Shown: piece after piece, positions 63,501-63,599 of the stretch
Layout of the letters: each line of letters opens with the position of its first letter
Numbering within the stretch: position 1 is the first letter of the stretch
Source: Heligmosomoides polygyrus polygyrus
Lineage: Eukaryota; Nematoda; Chromadorea; Rhabditida; Heligmosomidae
Direction: 5' to 3'
NCBI GenBank assembly: GCA_947396885.1
Contig: OX377204.1
Location: 42,271,139 to 42,335,138, forward strand
Length of the DNA: 64,000 bases
Notes under the pieces: model-generated
Told to the model about the DNA's origin: nothing
Seen by the model: only the letters and a program-made list of their open reading frames with translations
The model's database searches: none
Program-made: the position numbers and the translations under genes

Positions 63501-63599
63501 TGTTGTACGTAAGCACACAACGGAAGCCGGGAGAAAAAGAACTTTGAGCTCCGGACTCACAACGCCTTCAGCTGATTCTCTGTCAATCGGCATGAGAAT
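282..63599 (-). CDS. Multi-exon coiled-coil host gene, partial at both ends
   Basis: At least 14 minus-strand exons can be joined in order: 63561-63599, 62226-62306, 44387-44508, 44083-44156, 17511-17617, 17050-17134, 13357-13487, 13167-13274, 12938-13090, 12764-12874, 6460-6619, 1247-1341, 1069-1194 and 282-566. Two optional ones are 61587-61721 and 20952-20987. All have AG before and GT after, and codon phase is preserved across the chain (0-0, 0-0, 0-2, 2-1, 1-0, 0-1, 1-0, then 0-0 exons, 0-1, 1-0, 0-0, 0-0). The translated product is rich in E, K, R, L, A and Q with heptad-like spacing, so a long coiled coil is inferred. The last exon is more globular. The first exon has no start codon in view and the last has a donor, so the gene continues on both sides. 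I do not recognise the family; a structural, centrosomal, Golgi or ciliary coiled-coil protein is possible but nothing here decides it. Introns hold nearly all repeats of the window. Confidence 0.72.
650..1010 (-). mobile_element. RTE retrotransposon 5'-end fragment
   Basis: The stretch from the CGGACTAACCCAGTTGCCC region to the GTAGCACCACGTAGAAGAAC region matches, with many substitutions, the 5' part of the RTE element at 36110-36410 in the same orientation. Its minus-strand reading contains SLVRGRHRG, also found in the long copy. Only the leader and the beginning of the ORF remain. Confidence 0.65.
1069..1194 (-). CDS. Host coiled-coil gene exon
   Basis: 42 codons, phase 0 to 0, [20 protein letters not shown] then [22 protein letters not shown] split over the exon, donor GTGAGT. 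The intron to the last visible exon contains the RTE 5' fragment at about 650-1010. Confidence 0.75.
1247..1341 (-). CDS. Host coiled-coil gene exon
   Basis: 95 nt after acceptor AACACTTTTAG, read as [20 protein letters not shown] then [11 protein letters not shown], donor GTCAGT (phase 1 to 0). The coil continues. The following intron is only 52 nt and ends in a T-rich tract plus CATTAAG. Confidence 0.75.
1722..2750 (+). repeat. R1 repeat, copy A
   Basis: A roughly 1-kb dispersed repeat with four copies in the window (see 5290-6310, 25690-26186, 37910-39141). It has a unique left arm (GGTTGGGGGCTTCACCCCAA), a central tract of CACGTCTTCTGAATCC-like minisatellite units, runs of C, CTTACTGGTCCCC-like repeats, and a right end GCTTTAGTCCCC. 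No coding capacity was seen. It is probably a non-autonomous mobile element. Confidence 0.6.
3583..3609. repeat. Perfect 12-bp hairpin
   Basis: GGTTCTGCGCTC, a TTC loop, and its exact complement GAGCGCAGAACC. It lies in a repeat that also holds the CAAGGAAAGGGACTCCAG motif shared with the foldback at 21023-21488. Confidence 0.6.
3800..3895 (-). repeat. tRNA-like SINE remnant
   Basis: On the minus strand GTGGTGCAGTGGATAAGCG resembles an RNA polymerase III A box, and GGTTCGGTTCTCC a B box about 40 nt later. The cloverleaf is degenerate, with no convincing anticodon stem, so this is read as a tRNA-derived SINE and not a tRNA gene. Confidence 0.4.
4260..5290. other. Intronic stretch without recognised features
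   Basis: AT-rich DNA with stops in all frames. I see no exon, no transposon domain and no clear repeat pair here. Confidence 0.5.
5290..6310 (-). repeat. R1 repeat, copy B
   Basis: Inverted relative to copy A. From 5300 it carries GGACTAAAGCCG, the minisatellite TTCAGAAGACGTGCAGAAGA around 5500-5610, a run of about 24 G at 5656, a second G run near 5915, and the left arm ending in GGTTTGGGGCGAAGCCCCC at about 6290. The right end is intact and gives the empty site for the MITE inserted in copy D. Confidence 0.6.
6460..6619 (-). CDS. Host coiled-coil gene exon
   Basis: 160 nt after acceptor TTTACCTTTAG. It reads [40 protein letters not shown] and [13 protein letters not shown], ending with one base of a split glutamate codon before donor GTATTA (phase 0 to 1). 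Convincing coiled coil. The next exon supplies AG to complete the codon. Confidence 0.78.
6670..7225 (+). pseudogene. RTE reverse transcriptase fragment
   Basis: Plus-strand readings in shifting frames match the RTE at 33.4-36.4 kb. [20 protein letters not shown] corresponds to its [19 protein letters not shown], and later [12 protein letters not shown] and [11 protein letters not shown] correspond to its C-terminal region. Stops, frameshifts and an inserted palindromic motif at 6924-6982 break it. Confidence 0.65.
6924..7255. repeat. Three copies of a 21-bp inverted motif
   Basis: CTTCTCCACTTGAGCCACGC occurs at about 6925, its complement (with changes) at about 6957-6982, and again as GCGTGGCTCAAGTGGAGAAG at about 7230-7252. 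The first two form a palindrome of about 55 bp inside the RTE remnant. The third abuts the mariner. Confidence 0.5.
7256..8490 (-). mobile_element. Mariner transposon, degraded (briggsae-like)
   Basis: On the minus strand, mariner transposase can be followed through several frameshifts. An N-terminal helix-turn-helix part has [36 protein letters not shown] is followed by [15 protein letters not shown]. The first catalytic aspartate is in [20 protein letters not shown], the second in LRDNAR, and the third in SSIDYHF, followed by [20 protein letters not shown]. All three acidic positions remain, but frames are broken by indels, so it cannot encode an enzyme. Terminal repeats were not resolved. 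Confidence 0.75.
8505..8660 (+). pseudogene. RTE fragment, endonuclease-RT linker
   Basis: The plus strand reads [20 protein letters not shown] followed by [17 protein letters not shown], which matches the linker of the RTE at about 35.3 kb with few changes. It is an isolated piece and not collinear with the RT fragment at 6670-7225. Confidence 0.7.
8740..9010 (+). pseudogene. RTE C-terminal fragment
   Basis: Reading [20 protein letters not shown] and on to [17 protein letters not shown] parallels the C-terminal segment of the long RTE ([20 protein letters not shown]). Stops are present. It sits right after the linker fragment, so the pair may be one internally deleted copy. Confidence 0.5.
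9105..9265 (+). pseudogene. Copy 1 of an unknown repeated coding sequence
   Basis: The plus strand reads [20 protein letters not shown] then [18 protein letters not shown] closely similar protein is read from the minus strand at 11690-11905, so this is a repeated, formerly coding sequence, probably from a mobile element. A Cys-x2-Cys pair is conserved between the two. I do not recognise the protein. Confidence 0.45.
9471..11049 (+). mobile_element. Mariner transposon with insertion (irritans-like)
   Basis: The ends TATTGGAGTGTCCAGCAAGT and the complement of ATACTTTCTGAACACCCTAATA form inverted repeats. An N-terminal part at 9640-9840 reads [19 protein letters not shown] and [20 protein letters not shown]. 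The C-terminal part at 10145-10970 has [15 protein letters not shown] and [11 protein letters not shown], giving the mariner D...D34D spacing, and ends near YLID. Between them, 9850-10140 is AT-rich and carries a tRNA-like sequence that is probably a later insertion. Stop codons and frameshifts are present. Confidence 0.8.
9990..10115 (-). repeat. tRNA-like repeat inside the mariner
   Basis: The minus strand reads GCGCCGGTGGTGTAAGGCGA, and later GCGGGTTCGAGTCCCGC. Acceptor (GCGCCGG with CTGGCGC), D arm and T arm pair well, but the anticodon arm does not fold, so this is not a normal tRNA. The flank TTTAGTTGCGATCAAAACTC is shared with the foldbacks at 17238-17466 and 39675-39972, which marks it as one repeat family. 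Confidence 0.55.
11393..11966 (-). pseudogene. Copy 2 of an unknown repeated coding sequence
   Basis: Two minus-strand frames join by one frameshift near 11660. The first reads [40 protein letters not shown] and [20 protein letters not shown]. The second reads [40 protein letters not shown] and LYMSHFLIG. Composition looks like a real protein. The first half is repeated at 9105-9265 in inverted orientation. No catalytic motif was recognised. It may be a gene of an undescribed mobile element. Confidence 0.5.
11970..12760. other. Intronic stretch without recognised features
   Basis: Short overlapping reading frames occur on both strands, for example 12107-12307 minus, but no motif or splice-bounded exon was found before the host exon at 12764-12874. 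Confidence 0.4.
12764..12874 (-). CDS. Host coiled-coil gene exon
   Basis: 37 codons, [20 protein letters not shown] then [17 protein letters not shown], between acceptor GATTTTTACAG and donor GTAGGA, phase 0 to 0. It continues the coil of the preceding exon. The intron after it is 6.1 kb and filled with mariner and RTE copies. Confidence 0.75.
12938..13090 (-). CDS. Host coiled-coil gene exon
   Basis: 51 codons, phase 0 to 0, from [20 protein letters not shown] through [15 protein letters not shown] to LQLLREE. This is the clearest coiled coil in the window. The acceptor is ACTGTTATAG. The donor GTCTCC is non-consensus but is the only one that keeps the next exon open. The following intron is 63 nt and ends TTTTTACAG. 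Confidence 0.78.
13167..13274 (-). CDS. Host coiled-coil gene exon
   Basis: 36 codons, [20 protein letters not shown] then [16 protein letters not shown], donor GTAAGG. A longer form starting at 13287 after the canonical TTCTGTTCAG would need a phase-2 partner that I could not find. The shorter form is used because it joins 13357-13487 in phase 0. Strongly charged helix. The intron to the next exon is 76 nt. Confidence 0.65.
13357..13487 (-). CDS. Probable host gene exon
   Basis: 131 nt read as [20 protein letters not shown] and on to [19 protein letters not shown], with a good GTAAGC donor. The acceptor (ATCGAAG) is purine-rich and poor. Phase is 1 to 0, which fits the exon before. To stay in frame, the next exon must use the inner acceptor ACTCAG rather than TTCTGTTCAG 13 nt upstream. 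A basic patch (KERKKR) is present. Confidence 0.45.
13964..15180 (-). pseudogene. Ty3/gypsy-type gag remnant
   Basis: Minus-strand frames in order read [60 protein letters not shown], and then a nucleocapsid part with [13 protein letters not shown] followed by [14 protein letters not shown], a perfect C-x2-C-x4-H-x4-C knuckle. This matches gag polyproteins I associate with nematode gypsy-like elements. Frameshifts separate the parts. No protease, RT or integrase follows on the downstream side, so the element is truncated after gag. Confidence 0.7.
15205..15800 (-). repeat. LTR-like sequence upstream of the gag remnant
   Basis: It contains two diverged direct repeats (about 15215-15345 and 15447-15570), each with TTTATTAGTAGA (AATAAA on the minus strand) and a CGGCTTGAAC-CCGGATCT block. 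The position just upstream of gag and the duplicated polyadenylation-like motif suggest part of an LTR. Ends and primer-binding site were not identified. Confidence 0.4.
15840..16700. other. Unassigned intronic stretch
   Basis: Interrupted frames on both strands; no family recognised and no splice-bounded exon of the host gene fits here. Confidence 0.4.
17050..17134 (-). CDS. Host coiled-coil gene exon
   Basis: 85 nt with acceptor CATAGTTTAG and an optimal GTAAGT donor, reading [20 protein letters not shown] then IKNKESAG, phase 0 to 1. It is less coiled-coil-like than its neighbours and may be a linker. The intron after it (3.6 kb) holds a gypsy gag remnant. Confidence 0.68.
17238..17466. 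mobile_element. Foldback element with tRNA-like arms
   Basis: The left arm CGATATTTTCTTCGACCAAA...CCAGGCGG is the complement, with changes, of the right arm CCGCCTGGAGTTGAGTTTTA...ACAAAACATCG. Each arm includes a tRNA-like B-box region. It sits inside the 376-nt intron between host exons 17511-17617 and 17050-17134. It belongs with the repeats at 9990 and 39675. Confidence 0.6.
17511..17617 (-). CDS. Host coiled-coil gene exon
   Basis: 107 nt after a long polypyrimidine acceptor (TTTTTTTCCAG), read as [20 protein letters not shown] and then [15 protein letters not shown], ending at donor GTACTT (phase 1 to 0). Leucines and charged residues alternate in heptad fashion. The following 376-nt intron carries a tRNA-like foldback element at 17238-17466. 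Confidence 0.72.
18126..19551. repeat. Composite GC-rich palindromic element
   Basis: It starts AGGCGCCTTTTATATTCGCG and ends with TATAAAAGGCGCCT, an inverted match. The inside is a mosaic of short palindromes (CGGCGCGG, CTAGCGAAG), a nested 135-bp MITE at 18392-18526, and a segment ending ACCCTATTTGCGCC like the right end of the MITE at 62657. No coding sequence. Confidence 0.45.
18392..18526. mobile_element. 135-bp Harbinger-like MITE, copy 1
   Basis: The terminal inverted repeat GCCCTAGTTTATACTTGCGC is perfect at both ends and extends inward as a GC-rich palindrome. It is flanked by TAA on both sides. A second copy of exactly the same length lies at 39004-39138 between TTA duplications. 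A 3-bp TWA target site is the signature of PIF/Harbinger elements. Confidence 0.75.
19664..20780 (-). pseudogene. CR1-type LINE reverse transcriptase remnant
   Basis: The minus strand reads, across frames, [20 protein letters not shown], then [20 protein letters not shown] (RT motif with the catalytic FDF), [40 protein letters not shown] and, at the end, [20 protein letters not shown] and [20 protein letters not shown]. The end matches the plus-strand CR1 fragment at 48885-49775. The YADD box is lost. No endonuclease part. A 5'-truncated, dead copy. Confidence 0.75.
20952..20987 (-). CDS. Possible microexon of the host coiled-coil gene
   Basis: A 36-nt stretch encoding [12 protein letters not shown] across split codons, with a strong GTAAGA donor and a weak CTCGAG acceptor. 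Phase is 1 to 1, so it fits exactly between 44083-44156 and 17511-17617. A nearby better acceptor (TTTCGCAG) would break the frame. It may be a real microexon or a coincidence. Confidence 0.28.
   Translation of the reverse strand, partial: FRSFVQNKMYI
21023..21488. mobile_element. 466-bp foldback element with 8-bp target duplication
   Basis: Arms of about 135 bp are near-perfect inverted repeats starting GGCGCTATGTGACAACGG. Further inside, GGCAAGGGAAGGGACTCCGG is again inverted, and the centre is a perfect 14-bp hairpin (GTGCTCTCCTCCGC with loop GTCA). The element is flanked on both sides by GTTAATTA (21015-21022 and 21489-21496). An 8-bp duplication fits hAT-like, P-like or Merlin-like transposition. 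No coding sequence, so non-autonomous. Confidence 0.8.
21724..21876 (+). CDS. Candidate first exon of a nested plus-strand gene
   Basis: An ATG opens a 51-codon frame, [20 protein letters not shown] onward to KNSVVVQ, that runs to CAG followed by a GTACGT donor. Codon use looks coding. It lies inside the large intron of the minus-strand gene. I could not find a second exon with confidence; read through the donor, the frame stops at 21990. Function unknown. Confidence 0.3.
22130..22760. repeat. Inverted pair of diverged sequences
   Basis: AAATCCGCAATGAATCGTTG occurs on the plus strand near 22697 and on the minus strand near 22165-22190. Similarity continues on both sides, including a charged frame ([12 protein letters not shown] versus [12 protein letters not shown]). 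Either a foldback element or an inverted duplication of an old coding piece. Confidence 0.4.
23316..23464 (-). CDS. Candidate orphan exon
   Basis: A canonical TGATTTCAG acceptor and GTAAGA donor bound 49 codons, [20 protein letters not shown] onward to [15 protein letters not shown]. Phase is 1 to 0. It could follow the exon at 44083-44156 but then needs a further 0-to-1 exon before 17511-17617, which I did not find. It lies just past the Penelope hammerhead motif, so it may instead belong to that element. Confidence 0.3.
23609..23644 (-). ncRNA. Hammerhead ribozyme motif of a Penelope-like element
   Basis: On the minus strand, GGCT is followed by CTGAGGA (core CUGANGA), a 4-bp stem II (GGCG / CGCC with loop ACGA), GAAA, then C GTC and AGCC. 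GGCT and AGCC pair as stem I, and cleavage would fall after GTC. Stem III is minimal, which is known for hammerheads in Penelope-like elements. It lies about 230 bp downstream of the GIY-YIG endonuclease remnant on the same strand. Core nucleotides are all conserved. Activity is not shown. Confidence 0.75.
23700..24290 (-). pseudogene. Penelope-like element remnant with GIY-YIG endonuclease
   Basis: Two minus-strand frames overlap. One gives [10 protein letters not shown], the other continues [40 protein letters not shown] and [20 protein letters not shown]. This is the GIY-YIG nuclease of Penelope-like elements, with one frameshift in the YIG-ET-R region. Downstream frames and the hammerhead at 23609-23644 are in the expected 3' position. 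The reverse transcriptase is missing. Confidence 0.75.
24300..25690. other. Intronic stretch, weak direct repeats only
   Basis: No exon or transposon domain was recognised. Related segments at about 25320-25400 and 25600-25680 share a TTAA.GA...AGACATT.AA..AGTAAACGACT block, so a short repeat may be present twice. A C run lies near 25471. Confidence 0.4.
25690..26186 (+). repeat. R1 repeat, copy C (truncated)
   Basis: It shares the left arm of the other R1 copies (GGTTTACTATACAGATTAGT, GTCGATATCGTATGCTGTCC) and the CTTACTGGTCCCCCTTACTC and TTCTGAATCCCTACGCAAG units. It stops where the inverted-repeat element at 26189 begins, so the right end is missing or displaced. Confidence 0.55.
26189..27386. 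mobile_element. 1.2-kb element with about 80-bp inverted repeats
   Basis: ACTCGCGTCTAAATTGCCAC at the left is exactly complementary to the right end, and the match continues through GGTAGCGACGAGTTTTC and the ...GGACGAGTT.TCGCACCG block. The inside (26400-27300) has no coding frame. A non-autonomous DNA element is likely. It is inserted in or beside R1 copy C. Target duplication not resolved. Confidence 0.6.
27390..28420. other. Intronic stretch without recognised features
   Basis: AT-rich, with a G run of about 18 at 27501. No splice-bounded exon or transposon protein seen. Confidence 0.45.
28425..29030 (+). pseudogene. RTE-1 3' fragment
   Basis: Nearly identical to 58185-58765. It reads [20 protein letters not shown], then [20 protein letters not shown], and ends with ...GGTGATACAGGTGATG, the short-repeat tail of this family. 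It shares with the long copy the same stop after GTCGCGCGGCGG. The fragment is 5'-truncated, as usual for target-primed insertion. Confidence 0.85.
29600..29745 (+). repeat. R1-type minisatellite fragment
   Basis: Units such as GGATTCAGAAGACGTGTCAG and GCGTCGAGCCACCTGCGTCG match the central minisatellite of R1, without its arms. Confidence 0.45.
29814..30974. mobile_element. Tc1/mariner-like foldback with TA flanks
   Basis: The ends TACAGGGCGTTCCAAAAC and the complement of TTTTTGGGTACGCCCTGTA face each other. The inverted similarity runs inward for more than 200 bp, for example the ACACAATCAATCGAGTGTAA block. Flanking TATA and TA at both ends suit TA target duplication. No transposase. Inside, a TTTAAA..T..AG...AC...CTTG..GCAAAATGCA unit occurs three times. 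Confidence 0.65.
31069..31234. repeat. Tandem duplication of an 83-bp unit
   Basis: GTCAATCCTTTACCATCTAG ... GAAGGGCTATACGACC occurs twice in a row with only a few changes between the two units. No further copies at this place. Confidence 0.85.
31700..32125 (-). pseudogene. Penelope-like element, RT-endonuclease linker fragment
   Basis: The minus strand reads [60 protein letters not shown] and LVSCNECGE. This is the C-terminal connector of Penelope-like reverse transcriptases running into a GIY-YIG domain (GVVYL), which is then broken by a frameshift. The RT and the end of the nuclease are missing. Confidence 0.7.
32190..33050. other. Intronic stretch without recognised features
   Basis: A plus-strand frame at 32423-32746 has mixed composition, but no splice signals or motif were found to support a gene. 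Confidence 0.4.
33056..33120. repeat. TTCCG-rich simple repeat
   Basis: Irregular GTTCCG / TTCCGT units. A related tract at 36568-36645 lies on the other side of the RTE element. Confidence 0.6.
33380..36440 (-). mobile_element. Nearly complete RTE-clade LINE
   Basis: The minus strand holds leader DNA (36110-36440), an endonuclease-RT ORF at 33849-35999, and its continuation in other frames to 33380. It ends in a (GAA)n tail (CTT repeats at 33383-33403 on the plus strand). The family copies itself by target-primed reverse transcription. The first endonuclease residues ([20 protein letters not shown]) are in another frame across a frameshift at about 36010. Only one unspliced element is present; fragments of the same family lie at 650, 6670, 8505 and 8740. 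Confidence 0.85.
33849..35999 (-). pseudogene. RTE endonuclease / reverse transcriptase, main open segment
   Basis: A 716-residue frame. At about residues 95-110 is [10 protein letters not shown], the apurinic-endonuclease D-x-N motif. DFVLVGDRD and [10 protein letters not shown] (the usual SDH is replaced by PQH) follow near 170-200. RT motifs run from about 430: [57 protein letters not shown] and [11 protein letters not shown], so the catalytic YADD is intact. The frame is lost near 33860; the continuation [20 protein letters not shown] and [20 protein letters not shown] is read from two other frames. The N-terminal start is also frameshifted. It looks recently inserted compared with the other copies but cannot encode a full protein. 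Confidence 0.85.
36568..36645. repeat. TTCCG-rich simple repeat
   Basis: CCGTTCCGTATTCCGTGTTC and similar units, on the 5' side of the RTE. The matching tract at 33056-33120 suggests that the RTE inserted in or next to a TTCCG array. Confidence 0.55.
37130..37720 (-). pseudogene. RTE-1 fragment with internal deletion
   Basis: On the minus strand [15 protein letters not shown] and a piece of the RT palm, ending near [11 protein letters not shown], are joined directly to the distal C-terminal region ([18 protein letters not shown]) and the tail of the RTE-1 family seen at 55.3-58.8 kb. A G run of about 18 at 37322 interrupts it. Confidence 0.7.
37731..37860. repeat. Repeat shared with 41790-41920
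   Basis: ACAAAAAACGAA-like and ATTTTTG blocks of this stretch recur in inverted orientation at 41790-41920, including CAGCAGGGC, CTTATCAG and GAGGCA...AAAAACGAA. Family unknown. Confidence 0.4.
37910..39141 (+). repeat. R1 repeat, copy D, with nested MITE
   Basis: The most complete plus-strand R1 copy. It has the left arm (GGTTAGGGGATCCGCCCCAA), TTACGATTAGT-like middle, CCACGACTTCTGTGACCCGT, the CTTACTGGTTCCCC units, and four or five units of about 48 bp of the TCTTCTGAATCCCNACGCAC type at 38600-38840. The right end GGCTTTAGTCCC is split by the MITE at 39004-39138. Confidence 0.65.
39004..39138. mobile_element. 135-bp Harbinger-like MITE, copy 2
   Basis: It has the same length and the same GC-rich palindromic plan as 18392-18526, with termini GACCTAGTTTACACTTGAG and the complement of GTATAAACTATGGC. 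It is flanked by TTA on both sides (39001-39003 and 39139-39141). R1 copies A and B have the uninterrupted site GCTTTAGTCC, which confirms that TTA is the duplicated target. Confidence 0.8.
39675..39972. mobile_element. Foldback with GTTTTGTTGCGATCAGAACTC ends
   Basis: The left end ACATGAGGTTTTGTTGCGAT...CAGAACTCTC is matched in inverted form by the right end GAGAGTTCTAATGGCAACAA...AAGACCTTGT. The termini resemble those of the elements at 9990-10115 and 17238-17466. The inside is non-coding. Confidence 0.5.
40310..40620 (+). repeat. tRNA-derived SINE, copy 1
   Basis: GACTGGATGGCCGAGTGGAC contains a perfect A-box-like TGGCCGAGTGG. The upstream part (AATTTCCGACGTTTCCCAGA) and this box recur in inverted orientation at 41540-41770. 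The B box is degenerate here. Confidence 0.5.
40970..41190 (+). other. Weak plus-strand open frame
   Basis: A frame starting at an ATG at 40969 codes for 72 mixed residues, followed by GTAACAGTTAG. No motif, splice partner or homologue inside the window. It lies between two SINE copies and is probably not a gene. Confidence 0.12.
41540..41770 (-). repeat. tRNA-derived SINE, copy 2
   Basis: The minus strand reads GACTGGATGGCCGAGTGGAT (A box) and, about 40 nt later, GAGGGTTCGACCTCACTGAG (B box GGTTCGACCTC), like a serine-type tRNA. It is inverted relative to the copy at 40310. Confidence 0.6.
42100..43300. other. Unassigned stretch with broken coding-like frames
   Basis: On the minus strand near 42990-43120, [20 protein letters not shown] and, after a stop, [20 protein letters not shown] before a GTTAGT sequence look protein-like. 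Further frames occur at 42450-42830. They do not link to the host gene. A degraded DNA transposon or a pseudogene is possible. Confidence 0.25.
43535..43585 (+). pseudogene. Short RTE-1 3' fragment
   Basis: CAATGGAAATAGCGCTGGCG and CCCGCTTGAGCAA match the last coding part of the RTE-1 copies (GCTGGCGCCCGCTCGAGCAA at 58697). Confidence 0.5.
43602..43636. repeat. Perfect 16-bp hairpin
   Basis: ACGAACTATTAACACA, loop CAT, and the exact complement. Directly after the RTE-1 fragment; possibly an insertion scar or very short foldback. Confidence 0.7.
44083..44156 (-). CDS. Host coiled-coil gene exon
   Basis: 74 nt between acceptor GTGTTCTTGCAG and donor GTGAGG. It reads [20 protein letters not shown] then IYDT, taking one base from the split codon at its start and leaving one at its end (phase 2 to 1). 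The intron before it is 230 nt. The intron after it is about 26 kb and holds RTE, Penelope, CR1, R1 and MITE insertions. Confidence 0.65.
44387..44508 (-). CDS. Host coiled-coil gene exon
   Basis: Starts [20 protein letters not shown] after a TTTGCAG acceptor and ends DREIELR at AG|GTGCAC, phase 0 to phase 2. The closing [14 protein letters not shown] has coiled-coil character. The two leftover bases are completed by the first base of the exon at 44083-44156, giving an arginine codon. The donor GTGCAC is unusual. Confidence 0.65.
45170..45275 (-). repeat. tRNA-like sequence, probably SINE
   Basis: The minus strand reads GGAAGGCTAGCTCAGCGCTC, typical of a tRNA D-arm/A box, and GCTGGACTGTTACAGC with pairing arms, but the T arm and acceptor stem are not complete. 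Pseudogene or SINE head. Confidence 0.4.
45930..46090 (-). CDS. Candidate orphan coding segment
   Basis: The minus strand has an open frame with protein-like composition, including [20 protein letters not shown] and AIHEAS, before a possible GTACAT donor. A possible acceptor is CATCATAG. Its starting phase (2) does not fit the exons on either side, so it is not included in the host gene. Confidence 0.2.
46239..46628. mobile_element. TTAA-flanked MITE, copy 1
   Basis: 390 bp between TTAA at 46235-46238 and 46629-46632. The ends AGGTCTCCGCACACTTTGCC...GGCAACGCGGCAG and GCCGCGTTGCCGCAACATTG...TGTGGATGCC are inverted repeats. The inside contains GCGGCA repeats and AACGATAATGATAATGGAGC. Confidence 0.75.
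46729..47122. mobile_element. TTAA-flanked MITE, copy 2
   Basis: 394 bp between TTAA at 46725-46728 and 47123-47126. The ends GCCCTACGCACACTTTTGCG...GGCAACGCGGCAG and CCGTAAAAGTGTGCGTAGGCC are inverted. It is similar to copy 1 throughout, in the same orientation. Confidence 0.75.
47127..47460 (-). mobile_element. TTAA MITE, copy 3, rearranged
   Basis: It starts at the TTAA shared with copy 2 (GGGTTCCATACACTTTTACG...GCAACGCGGCAG) and carries the internal CGCCAACGCGGCTTCAC and GTTATCATTTCCG blocks in reverse. The far end is not intact, and an ATACATACATAC run interrupts it. Confidence 0.55.
47450..48530 (-). pseudogene. Penelope-like element, RT part and GIY-YIG endonuclease
   Basis: The minus strand reads, from 48425 down, part of the reverse transcriptase ([35 protein letters not shown]), then the connector ([40 protein letters not shown]), and finally [20 protein letters not shown] followed by [20 protein letters not shown], a GIY-YIG nuclease with YAG in place of YIG. 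Frames shift at least twice, and the catalytic RT box is not present. Best-preserved of three Penelope remnants. Confidence 0.75.
48583..48787. mobile_element. 205-bp MITE
   Basis: The ends CAGGAGGTACACCC and GGGTGTACCTCCTG are perfect inverted repeats, extending with changes through CCACTGCTGGGGGGCGT. It lies between the Penelope remnant and the CR1 fragment. Confidence 0.65.
48885..49775 (+). pseudogene. CR1-type LINE 3' fragment
   Basis: The plus strand reads [60 protein letters not shown] and, after a frameshift, [20 protein letters not shown] and [20 protein letters not shown]. It ends with AAATAAATAAATAAATAAAC, the family's 3' repeat tail. It matches the minus-strand remnant at 19664-20780. 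Confidence 0.8.
50710..51330 (+). pseudogene. CR1 ORF1 protein remnant
   Basis: It begins [20 protein letters not shown], then a coiled-coil stretch ([20 protein letters not shown]). After a frameshift near 50940, [10 protein letters not shown].. / [20 protein letters not shown] and [20 protein letters not shown] look like the RNA-binding part. This plan (coil, then RRM-like fold) is usual for CR1 ORF1 proteins that bind the element RNA. Confidence 0.55.
51350..54070 (+). pseudogene. CR1 ORF2 endonuclease / reverse transcriptase remnant
   Basis: The endonuclease domain has [21 protein letters not shown] (catalytic D and N) and [20 protein letters not shown] (SDH). RT motifs are [60 protein letters not shown] and [12 protein letters not shown] (YADD intact). 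A C-terminal region has [20 protein letters not shown] and ends [18 protein letters not shown]. At least six frameshifts and stops are spread along it, for example near 51650, 52300, 52620, 52870 and 53350. Confidence 0.8.
54286..55330. other. AT-rich intronic stretch
   Basis: Apart from the weak membrane-segment ORF at 54290-54490, nothing is recognised between the CR1 tail and the RTE-1 leader. Confidence 0.45.
54290..54490 (-). CDS. Candidate small membrane-segment ORF
   Basis: From an internal ATG at about 54490, the minus strand reads [20 protein letters not shown] and then a hydrophobic run, [18 protein letters not shown], followed by a polar tail. This could be a single membrane span of a host exon beside the CR1 3' end. 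The frame then runs into the ATAAC repeat. No splice partners found. Confidence 0.2.
55335..58765 (+). mobile_element. Long RTE-1-clade LINE
   Basis: A G/C-rich leader at 55335-55850 precedes an endonuclease-RT coding region (55851-58745), with a tail of GGTGATACAGATGATACAGG repeats at 58738-58765. This is the family of the fragments at 28425 and 37130. Almost full length. Confidence 0.85.
55851..58745 (+). pseudogene. RTE-1 endonuclease / reverse transcriptase
   Basis: From [20 protein letters not shown] it runs into the endonuclease ([32 protein letters not shown]). The frame shifts at about 56195, and [20 protein letters not shown] shows GEF where GDF is usual, so a catalytic aspartate is replaced. 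Another shift near 56560 leads to [22 protein letters not shown] is open at 57008-57964: [80 protein letters not shown] and [15 protein letters not shown] with FADD intact, then a stop. It resumes with [20 protein letters not shown]. Dead but little decayed. Confidence 0.85.
58992..59285 (+). mobile_element. Mariner 5' fragment
   Basis: GATTGTTCAGAAAGTTCTCA after TA looks like a mariner terminal repeat. It is followed at 59176 by [20 protein letters not shown] and ETARQIKQ, the start of a mariner transposase of the cecropia/briggsae kind. The match ends near 59285; the rest is missing. Confidence 0.5.
59604..59847. mobile_element. 244-bp piggyBac-like MITE
   Basis: The termini CCCTTTCACGA and TCGTGAAAGGG are perfect inverted repeats directly flanked by TTAA (59600-59603 and 59848-59851). 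TTAA plus a terminal CCC is the piggyBac signature. Near the right end is a hairpin, TGTCCGACGACATCGTCGGACA. No coding capacity. Confidence 0.75.
59970..60235. repeat. Compound palindromic repeat
   Basis: GTTCAGGGTGAGCGGTGGTA and its near-complement TACTACCGCTCACCCTGAGC face each other. Each side has an inner CGATATGGGAGC / GCTCCTATATCG hairpin. The end CGATGGTATGACATAGGCCT also occurs at about 19413-19432. Confidence 0.55.
60230..61530. other. Intronic stretch with simple repeats
   Basis: Besides the ATTCG repeat and an (AATA)n run at 60984-61010 nothing is recognised; no further host exon found. Confidence 0.4.
60545..60725. repeat. ATTCG-rich tandem repeat of about 51 bp
   Basis: Units of the form CATTCGNAAACTTTTGNCATC plus AATAAATTCGACC recur three to four times. 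In one minus frame they spell [18 protein letters not shown] 17-residue repeats, which is a by-product of the period being a multiple of three. Confidence 0.6.
61587..61721 (-). CDS. Possible host coiled-coil gene exon
   Basis: 45 codons from [20 protein letters not shown] to NEAYLSN, between acceptor TTTTGTCCAG and donor GTTAAT, phase 0 at both ends. It can therefore be inserted between 62226-62306 and 44387-44508 without breaking the frame. The segment is basic and helix-like. The donor is weaker than in the other exons, so this is an optional exon or a chance reading frame. Confidence 0.4.
61926..62065. mobile_element. Short MITE with GGCCTGTTC ends
   Basis: GGGCCTGTTCTTACTTCACGACGG faces CCGTCGCGCAGTATGAACAGGTCC. 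The TATGAACAGGC end recurs at about 29267, 36705, 63807 and 63940, so this is a small dispersed family. Confidence 0.5.
62226..62306 (-). CDS. Host coiled-coil gene exon
   Basis: 27 codons, beginning [20 protein letters not shown] and ending EIAHVL. The acceptor is TATTTTTAG and the donor GTGAGG; both ends are phase 0. The second half is charged and suits the start of a helix. It links in frame to 44387-44508, or first to the optional exon at 61587-61721. Confidence 0.6.
62656..62864. mobile_element. MITE with GGCGCAAATAGGG ends and poly-G
   Basis: GGCGCAAATAGGGCCTGGGG at the left mirrors CCCCCTCCGACCTTATTTGC...GCC at the right. A related right end (GTGACCCCCCCCCGGACCCT...ATTTGCGCC) lies at 19122-19152. 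Confidence 0.6.
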
